From Bacteroidota bacterium (GTDB taxonomy: Bacteria; Bacteroidota; Bacteroidia; UKL13-3): a DNA stretch of 36,996 bases. Shown in pieces: positions 32,058 to 36,996 of this stretch. The stretch's first letter is position 1. The number at the start of each line of letters is the position of its first letter. The stretch is from assembly GCA_027488905.1 (NCBI GenBank), contig JAIYAT010000016.1:1-36996 (forward strand), read 5' to 3'. Both the position numbers and the translations under genes were made by a program. The notes under the pieces are model-generated. The model was not told where the DNA came from and searched no databases. It saw only the letters and a list, made by a program, of their open reading frames with translations.

Positions 32058-33233
32058 ATGAAATTACAATCAACATTTCTTATTCTTTTATTGAGCTTTT
32101 CGGCTTTGGGTCAAACCGAAAAACCAGAACCCATTCTTGGATTTGCCATTGAACTAAAACCTACAGAATGGTATTTAAAACAACAACAACTTTGGAAACA
32201 AGTCTTAGATAAAGACAAATCCAATGCCGCCGCTTGGTACAATTATTACCGGGTAAGCAGAAACCTAAGTAGAACCAATCCAGACGAAAAAAGAAGCAAA
32301 GGTGCTATTGACACAGCACTCACAGAAATAGTAAATGAAATGGAAAAACATGTATCCAAATCTTATGAATTCAACCTTTGCAAATGGTTAATTGGCGGCA
32401 ATAGCTTAGAAAACAAAAAATATTTACTCAAAGCCATTGAATTGGGCGAAGGCAAAGCAGAACACCTCCCTGATGCTGTTATACTTTACGAACAAGAAAG
32501 AAACCTTGCTAAAAAAGCTGCATTCTTACAAAAATGGTTAGACTTGGGCGCCTATTCTCCTGGCCTTATGTATTATAATTACAATGTTTTAATTAGCCTT
32601 GAACCAAATGCCATTCTAATTTCAAATGGCGATAACGATACGTATCCTATTTGGCTATTACAACAACGCGGCATTAGAAAAGATGTAACCTTGCTTAATT
32701 CCAGCTTGCTATATTTGGACGACTACAGAAACAAGATGTTTGCAGAACTTGGTCTAAAACCATTTGAGCCTTTTAAAAAGCCTTTTCCTATTACGATGGA
32801 AGAATACGAAGCTGGCGAAAAAAGAATGAGAACTGAGATGTTAGATATTCTATCTCAAAACAAATACAAATCTCCTGTTTATATTGCAGTAACCTGCGGC
32901 GACTTATATGCAAAAGAGAATCAAGATAACTTTTACCTAACTGGATTAACCTATCAATATAGCAAAACCAATATTGACAATATTGCTTTGTTAAGAAAGA
33001 ACTTTGAATTGAATTACGCTTTAGATTACCTAGATAAGGAGTTCTATTTTGACCTAAGCAGTTACTATGCCAAGGAAAGTAACATGAACTATATAATTCC
33101 TATGGTTAAACTTTGGGAACACTACAAATTGTGTGGAGAGAAAAGTAAAGCCGATAAAATAAAACTTCAGATATTGAGTATTGTAAAAGGCAGAGCGGAA
33201 GAAAAGGAAACAGCCGATTATCTTAACCAATAA
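32058..33233 (+). CDS. Exported protein of unknown function, TPR-like, with NGDNDT motif
   Basis: 391 residues starting at the ATG at 32058, which gives signal peptide MKLQSTFLILLLSFSALGQ; an earlier TTG frame (32007) runs through a repeat site and is rejected. The N-terminal half is helical and TPR-like (EWYLKQQQLWKQVLDKD, NAAAWYNYYRVS). In the middle, NAILISNGDNDTYPIWLLQQ followed by RGIRKDVTLLNSSLLYLDDY resembles a segment found at the C-terminus of some DUF2723-type membrane proteins. The molecular role is unknown. The sigma-factor gene begins 3 bp downstream, so this protein and the ECF sigma/anti-sigma pair are probably one operon and may share a stress or envelope function. Confidence 0.7.
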   Translation: MKLQSTFLILLLSFSALGQTEKPEPILGFAIELKPTEWYLKQQQLWKQVLDKDKSNAAAWYNYYRVSRNLSRTNPDEKRSKGAIDTALTEIVNEMEKHVSKSYEFNLCKWLIGGNSLENKKYLLKAIELGEGKAEHLPDAVILYEQERNLAKKAAFLQKWLDLGAYSPGLMYYNYNVLISLEPNAILISNGDNDTYPIWLLQQRGIRKDVTLLNSSLLYLDDYRNKMFAELGLKPFEPFKKPFPITMEEYEAGEKRMRTEMLDILSQNKYKSPVYIAVTCGDLYAKENQDNFYLTGLTYQYSKTNIDNIALLRKNFELNYALDYLDKEFYFDLSSYYAKESNMNYIIPMVKLWEHYKLCGEKSKADKIKLQILSIVKGRAEEKETADYLNQ

Positions 33234-33236
33234 AAA

Positions 33237-33773
33237 GTGTCTCAAACTGACGAGCAGTTATATCAAGCGTTATTGCAAGGCAACCAGCAATCGTTTTCAA
33301 ATTTGTATCACAGATACTTTGATAAACTATGCTGGTTTGCCCAGCAATTTATGTACAACAAACAAGAAGCAGAAGACATTGTGCAGGAAGTGTTTACCAA
33401 AATTATTGAGCAGCCACATCATTTTGATGCCAATCAAAAATTTAGCACATGGGTGTTTACCTTAACCGCTAATCGCTGCAAAAACCGTTTAAAACAACAG
33501 GCTACACAAAGCAATTTAATAAGTCAACATACTTCTTCAGACCAAAGCGTAAATGCAAGTATAGAATTGGATGCTAAATTGCTTAAAGCCCAAATTAGGG
33601 AAATTTTTGCATCACTAAATGAGAAAGAGAAAAAACTATTTGTGTTAAAATTTGAACAACACTTGAGCACAAAAGAAACCTCAGAAATACTAAACATTCC
33701 AGAAGGCTCTGTTAAATCTGGTTTGTTTTATCTACTTAAAAAAATTAAAGAAAAGCTAAACTATCATGGATAA
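33237..33773 (+). CDS. ECF-type RNA polymerase sigma factor
   Basis: 178 residues starting with GTG at 33237, three bases after the preceding stop. Region 2 is at about 20-87 (YFDKLCWFAQQFM, EAEDIVQEVFTKII, KFSTWVFTLTANRC) and region 4 at about 117-172 (LNEKEKKLFVLKFEQHLSTKETSEILNIPEGSVKSG split over two helices). There is no long extension. It should direct transcription of a small regulon. It overlaps the next gene by 8 bp, typical of a sigma/anti-sigma pair. The target promoters are not known. Confidence 0.9.
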   Translation: MSQTDEQLYQALLQGNQQSFSNLYHRYFDKLCWFAQQFMYNKQEAEDIVQEVFTKIIEQPHHFDANQKFSTWVFTLTANRCKNRLKQQATQSNLISQHTSSDQSVNASIELDAKLLKAQIREIFASLNEKEKKLFVLKFEQHLSTKETSEILNIPEGSVKSGLFYLLKKIKEKLNYHG

Positions 33774-34365
33774 TTTTAATAGCGAAAAACTGTATGACCT
33801 ATTGGTTCAAAACAAATTTGAAAGATTAACCGCAGAGGAACAAGCTATTGTTTTGCAAGCCATGTCTTTAGAGGAGTTTACAGCATTACAAAACTTAAAT
33901 AAGGCAGTTTCTGGTTTGAACCAAAGCCGAAAAGACAGCATAGAAGAATTGCTATTGGATAAGCTTCCAACGCCAAAGCCAACAAAACTATTCTGGCAAA
34001 GTACTATTCCAATATGGCAAGCGGCAAGCATTTTAGTGGTGACCATTTTAGGGCAATTGGTTTTAAGCAATAGCTACAAAAAAGAAGGAGGAATGCAAAC
34101 CGCAATGATAGACACCGTTTGGATAGAAAAGCCTATTGAAAAACGCGTTACAGATACCGTATTTGTTTGGTCTACTAAAAACAAACAACTTAAACCAAAA
34201 CAAAAAGAAGACCTTCAAATAAGGCAAATCAGAAATAGAAAATCAGAAACAGCGCAAAGTATAATAAAGGCTCCAGGCAATTTAGGAGAACATCGGAATA
34301 GACTAAACAGTTTAAACCTAGCAGAAGATAGTGTTTTGTTAACTATTGGTTTTGTGAGGTTGTGA
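33766..34365 (+). CDS. Putative anti-sigma factor, single-pass membrane protein
   Basis: 199 residues with a cytoplasmic N-terminal half (about 1-80), one membrane segment (WQAASILVVTILGQLVLSN, about 85-103) and a basic, Lys/Arg/Gln-rich tail outside. The start overlaps the sigma-factor gene by 8 bp, which together with the topology suggests an anti-sigma factor, although no zinc-binding HxxxCxxC motif is present. An exact GGTTTGAACC site lies at 33913. Function is inferred from position and topology. Confidence 0.65.
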   Translation: MDNFNSEKLYDLLVQNKFERLTAEEQAIVLQAMSLEEFTALQNLNKAVSGLNQSRKDSIEELLLDKLPTPKPTKLFWQSTIPIWQAASILVVTILGQLVLSNSYKKEGGMQTAMIDTVWIEKPIEKRVTDTVFVWSTKNKQLKPKQKEDLQIRQIRNRKSETAQSIIKAPGNLGEHRNRLNSLNLAEDSVLLTIGFVRL

Positions 34366-34412
34366 GTTGCAAATAATTAGGATAATCTGTGTTTAGATTT
34401 CAGTTATAATAC

Positions 34413-34420
34413 TATTTTTG
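34413..34420 (+). promoter_or_regulatory. Candidate -7 box upstream of the DUF1801 gene
   Basis: TATTTTTG is a perfect match to TAnnTTTG in the 93-bp gap 34366-34458. A possible upstream element TTTA (34392-34395) lies 17 bases before it. It would give a leader of about 34 bases before the ATG at 34459. Confidence 0.4.
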
Positions 34421-34458
34421 TTTCAACAGAAACAACACCATTAATTGGTTTAATAAAA

Positions 34459-34890
34459 ATGAAAAACAAGCCACCAGCAGCACCAATTATTGTTCCAACT
34501 AACCTTAATCATGAGGTAACTGAGTTTTTAGATGAGCAAAACCATCCCTTTTACAGAGAAATTGATCAATTAAGAACCTATATTTTGTTAGTTGATGAAG
34601 CGATAGTTGAAAACATAAAATGGAATGGCCCTAATTATAGCTATAAAAACCAAGACAGAATTACGATGCGCATTCAGCCCACCACGCATAAGCAAGTCCA
34701 ATTGATATTTCACAGAGGCGCAAAAAAACAAGAAGAACCCCTAGAAAGGTTAATACCCCATAAAAGCAAAATCTTAAATTGGATTGAAAATGATAGGGCT
34801 ATTATAACTTATAAATCCATCAAAGAAATAGAGCAAACCAAGGCTGAATTGGCAGAGATAATTAAAGCTTGGATTGAGGCAAGGTTGTAA
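34459..34890 (+). CDS. DUF1801 (YdhG-like) domain protein
   Basis: 143 residues, cytoplasmic, no signal. It carries the DUF1801 pattern of helices and strands around YREIDQLRTYILLVDEAIVENIKWNGPNYSY (residues about 32-62, quoted here only as a position guide), an RITMRIQP strand and a C-terminal EIIKAWIEARL helix. The family is small, widely distributed and of unknown molecular function. The gene has its own candidate promoter and is followed 13 bp later by an unknown exported-protein gene. Confidence 0.8.
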   Translation: MKNKPPAAPIIVPTNLNHEVTEFLDEQNHPFYREIDQLRTYILLVDEAIVENIKWNGPNYSYKNQDRITMRIQPTTHKQVQLIFHRGAKKQEEPLERLIPHKSKILNWIENDRAIITYKSIKEIEQTKAELAEIIKAWIEARL

Positions 34891-34903
34891 AATATATAGC
34901 GCC

Positions 34904-35821
34904 ATGAAACCTGCATTCATATTCCTATTGTTAATTTCTTTTGGATTCAAAAGTGCTTCACAAATTAATATGCTTGATTCAACTGCTCAAGTAGTTGGAT
35001 ACTGGAATAAGGGCGAAAAAAAAAGTTACCGTATTGTTTTAGAGAAATCGAAGCAACAAGGAAAACAAATATTATCGAAAGATAGTACGGTTTATGAAAT
35101 AGACATTACCTTACTTGAAGCAACAGATAGATACTATTCAATGGAATGGCATTATAAGTATATACAAACAAAAAGTAAAGATCCTTTAGCCCTAAAATTA
35201 TACCAAATATTTAAAGATTTAAAAGTCATCTGCCGAACCGATGAACTGGGTGGATTTATAGAAGTTTCGAATTGGTTAGAAATAAAAATAAAGATGGAAA
35301 AGGCCTTTTCCATCCTAAAAAAGGAGTTTAAGTCGCCTGAAATTGCGGCAGCACTTAAAACATTTGAAAATGTTTTTCTTACTAAAGAAGGGATAGAACA
35401 GATGGGATTAAAAGAAATTCAGCAGTTTTATTATTTCCATGGTGCAAAATTTAAACTTAATGAAAAAGAGGAAACAGAGATTCAAGTGCCTAACCTTTTG
35501 AGTCAGGAGCCGCTATTTGCAAAATTGACAACTGAACTTGAAAAGATTAATTTAACTGATTCCACGATAGAACTTTCTGCCTTGCAAAAGGTGGACCCAG
35601 ACGAACTTACAGAGTTATTGTATAATTATCTTTTACGATTATCAAAAACCATGAAAACCCCAGCACCGAAAAAGGAAGAATTAAAAAACCTAAAAAACGA
35701 AATTCATACAAAAGCCACTATCAATAGCCAAGGCTGGTTAATAAAAAATGTTCAAACTGTAAGGGTTTCATCTGGTCAATATTTAAATATTGAAAAGAGG
35801 AGAATAGAATTGGTGAATTGA
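34904..35821 (+). CDS. Exported protein of unknown function
   Basis: 305 residues from the ATG at 34904 (signal peptide MKPAFIFLLLISFGFKSASQ); an earlier frame start at 34874 overlaps the upstream gene and delays the signal. The mature part is mixed alpha/beta and charged, with YWNKGEKKSYRIVLEK near the start, two long helical stretches and the C-terminal INSQGWLIKNVQTVRVSSG strand. No catalytic motif is recognised. It could be a periplasmic or surface protein. It is followed by the tRNA terminator region on the opposite strand. Confidence 0.65.
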   Translation: MKPAFIFLLLISFGFKSASQINMLDSTAQVVGYWNKGEKKSYRIVLEKSKQQGKQILSKDSTVYEIDITLLEATDRYYSMEWHYKYIQTKSKDPLALKLYQIFKDLKVICRTDELGGFIEVSNWLEIKIKMEKAFSILKKEFKSPEIAAALKTFENVFLTKEGIEQMGLKEIQQFYYFHGAKFKLNEKEETEIQVPNLLSQEPLFAKLTTELEKINLTDSTIELSALQKVDPDELTELLYNYLLRLSKTMKTPAPKKEELKNLKNEIHTKATINSQGWLIKNVQTVRVSSGQYLNIEKRRIELVN

Positions 35822-35876
35822 TGGGAGTCTAAAGAAACTTATTTATTGATCACAAAATGAATTAGGTTGGCCTAAA

Positions 35877-35907
35877 AACAAAAAAGCCGTCAATATTGAC
35901 AGCTTTT
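35877..35907 (-). terminator. Terminator of the initiator tRNA transcript
   Basis: On the minus strand AAAAGCTGTCAA pairs with TTGACGGCTTTT (one G-U pair), closing 35907 to 35882, and is followed by a T-rich run (A-rich on the plus strand, 35876-35885). It lies 8 bases beyond the tRNA 3' end and may also help stop plus-strand transcripts from the upstream gene. Confidence 0.8.
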
Positions 35908-35915
35908 CTATTTAG

Positions 35916-35987
<72 letters not shown>

Positions 35988-36072
35988 ATGTATCTTTTGT
36001 TACTTAAACTTATATATCGCTTTTGATTCCTTAATTGATTTTATAGTTAATTACTCTACCAATTTGGGACTG

Positions 36073-36103
36073 CAAAGATAATAAGCTTTCTTTGTTGTGC
36101 AAA
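36073..36103 (-). promoter_or_regulatory. Promoter of the initiator tRNA (Bacteroidota consensus)
   Basis: On the minus strand TTTG (36103-36100), 19 bases, then TATCTTTG (36080-36073). This is an exact match to the TTTG-N19-TAnnTTTG consensus of the Bacteroidota housekeeping sigma factor, and it supports both the phylum assignment and the use of TAnnTTTG to find other promoters here. Confidence 0.8.
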
Positions 36104-36117
36104 TAAATTATTAATAT

Positions 36118-36996
36118 ATGTCGTTTCAGTCTGGTTTTGTGAGTATTATTGGTAAACCCAATGTAGGAAAGTCAACTCTTTTGAATGCTTTATTAGGCGA
36201 AAAGCTTAGCATTGCCACCCCAAAAGCCCAAACAACAAGACACAGAATCAAAGGAATTCTTAACAAACCCAACTTTCAAATGGTGTTTAGTGATACTCCT
36301 GGTATCATCGAACCTAAATATAAACTTCAAGGAAGCATGATGCAGTTTGTTAATGAAAGCTTGCAAGATGCTGACTTAGTTCTGTTCTTAACAGACTTTA
36401 GCGAATGGAATGAAGAAGCAGAAATGCTAGAACGACTGAAAGTTGTTAAGGCACCAATGATTTGCTTGCTCAATAAAATTGATGAACATGCTCAAAATGT
36501 AGTAGAAGATAAACTCAACTTTTGGCGCAAACAAGGTTTCTTTAAACAAGTAATTCCAGTTTCTGCACTTAATAAATTTAATACGGAATTACTAATTAGT
36601 AGTGTGCTAGAATACCTACCACAAGGAGCACCATTTTATGATGTAGAACAACTTACGGATAGAAGTGAGCGTTTTGTTGCATCAGAAATCATTAGAGAGA
36701 AAATAATGGTGCGATATAAAGAAGAAATTCCTTACAGCGTGCAAGTTGAAATTGAATTGTTTAAAGAAGAAAAGGACATTATTCATATCCATGCGCTTAT
36801 CTACGTATTGCGGGATTCTCAAAAACAAATTATGATCGGCCGAGGCGGAAACGCCTTAAAACAAGTAGGTATTTCAGCACGTCGCGACCTTGAATTGTTT
36901 TTTAAGAAAAAGGTCTTCCTTAAAACCTTTGTGAAAGTTAAAGAAGATTGGAGAGATAGTAGCAAGGCACTTAAAGATTTTGGCTACGAAGGGTAA
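36118..36996 (+). CDS. era: GTPase Era, 16S rRNA maturation factor
   Basis: 292 residues, complete, with the stop codon at the last bases of the window. The G motifs are all present: GKPNVGKS at 12-19, TTRH at 39-42, DTPG at 59-62, NKID at 119-122 and SAL at 149-151. The C-terminal KH domain contains IMIGRGGNALKQVG (about 238-251). Era binds the 3' end of 16S rRNA and assists 30S assembly, and is normally essential. It is transcribed away from the initiator tRNA; a possible promoter is TTTG at 36063-36066 with a degenerate TTTCTTTG at 36087-36094, overlapping the divergent tRNA promoter. Confidence 0.97.
   Translation: MSFQSGFVSIIGKPNVGKSTLLNALLGEKLSIATPKAQTTRHRIKGILNKPNFQMVFSDTPGIIEPKYKLQGSMMQFVNESLQDADLVLFLTDFSEWNEEAEMLERLKVVKAPMICLLNKIDEHAQNVVEDKLNFWRKQGFFKQVIPVSALNKFNTELLISSVLEYLPQGAPFYDVEQLTDRSERFVASEIIREKIMVRYKEEIPYSVQVEIELFKEEKDIIHIHALIYVLRDSQKQIMIGRGGNALKQVGISARRDLELFFKKKVFLKTFVKVKEDWRDSSKALKDFGYEG

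Larger units (their letters stand above)
77..33922. repeat. Dispersed highly iterated palindrome GGTTYRAACC
   Basis: This entry gives the span of a repeat family, not one element. Exact 10-bp copies start at 1554, 2888, 3780, 4016, 8538, 14820, 16226, 16510, 17347, 20551, 27052, 27099, 32004 and 33913. Copies with one change start at 2375, 15642, 16042, 17412, 17596, 18067, 19520, 28051, 32108 and 33804. A 9-bp form GGTTSAACC starts at 77, 6380, 6849, 14395, 21207 and 30319. The centre is mostly TG/CA, twice CG. Arms often continue as TTT/AAA or TTC/GAA. Coding copies use several frames (giving GLNQ or GSNQ, VQT or VRT), so the selection is on DNA, not protein. These are hand counts and may miss some copies. 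Confidence 0.85.

Overview
The window looks like chromosomal DNA of an AT-rich member of the Bacteroidota. The signs are two secreted proteins with C-terminal type IX secretion (T9SS) sorting domains, an initiator-tRNA promoter matching the phylum consensus (TTTG, 19 bases, TAnnTTTG), an RND metal pump fused to its outer-membrane factor as is common in this phylum, Porin_O/P-type porins, and the absence of clear Shine-Dalgarno sequences. I cannot name the genus. Apart from the first gene, which is cut by the left edge, genes appear intact. There are no insertion sequences, CRISPR arrays or prophage genes.

Layout. (1) 1-1600: the end of an alpha/beta hydrolase and a T9SS-secreted protein, closed by a strong bidirectional terminator. 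(2) 1626-12344, minus strand: eight tightly packed genes that look like one operon. In transcription order they are a T9SS-secreted lamin-tail protein, a lamin-tail lipoprotein, a DcuC-type carrier, isoaspartyl dipeptidase IadA, a porin, an M14 metallocarboxypeptidase, a second porin and a DctA-type symporter. Read together they suggest capture and breakdown of peptides rich in aspartate or isoaspartate, and import of the C4-acid products. (3) 12450-15062, plus strand: a divergent MocR-type regulator that has lost its PLP lysine, with direct repeats overlapping its own start codon, followed by an FAD amine oxidase-like gene. (4) 15037-21000, minus strand: a heavy-metal efflux operon (His-rich periplasmic protein, CzcA/CusA-OMF fusion, CzcB-like adaptor). 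(5) 21103-22267: an FGE-like protein and a DUF805 membrane protein.

(6) 22268-31156, plus strand: a sulfur gene cluster. It encodes a cysteine-containing Crp/Fnr regulator, a TauE/SafE exporter, a CstB-like persulfide dioxygenase-rhodanese, a rhodanese lipoprotein, a split YeeE/YedE transporter pair, a TsdA-like dihaem thiosulfate dehydrogenase, an OprD-like porin and a Tat-exported SoxB-like protein. Two promoters in it carry near-identical dyad operators at exactly the same distance from the -10-like box, probably bound by the Crp/Fnr protein. The inferred chemistry is persulfide to thiosulfate to tetrathionate, with SoxB present but no SoxYZ, SoxXA or SoxCD nearby. (7) 31181-36996: an arginyltransferase-like protein, a secreted TPR-like protein with an ECF sigma/anti-sigma pair, DUF1801 and unknown secreted proteins, the initiator tRNA-fMet on the minus strand, and GTPase Era.

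The most unusual feature runs through the whole window. It is a 10-bp palindrome, GGTTYRAACC, often extended to TTYGGTTYRAACCRAA. It occurs 14 times exactly and at least 16 more times with one change or a 9-bp core, in coding DNA (several reading frames) and in intergenic DNA. This is far above chance and resembles the highly iterated palindromes of cyanobacteria. I know of no description of it.
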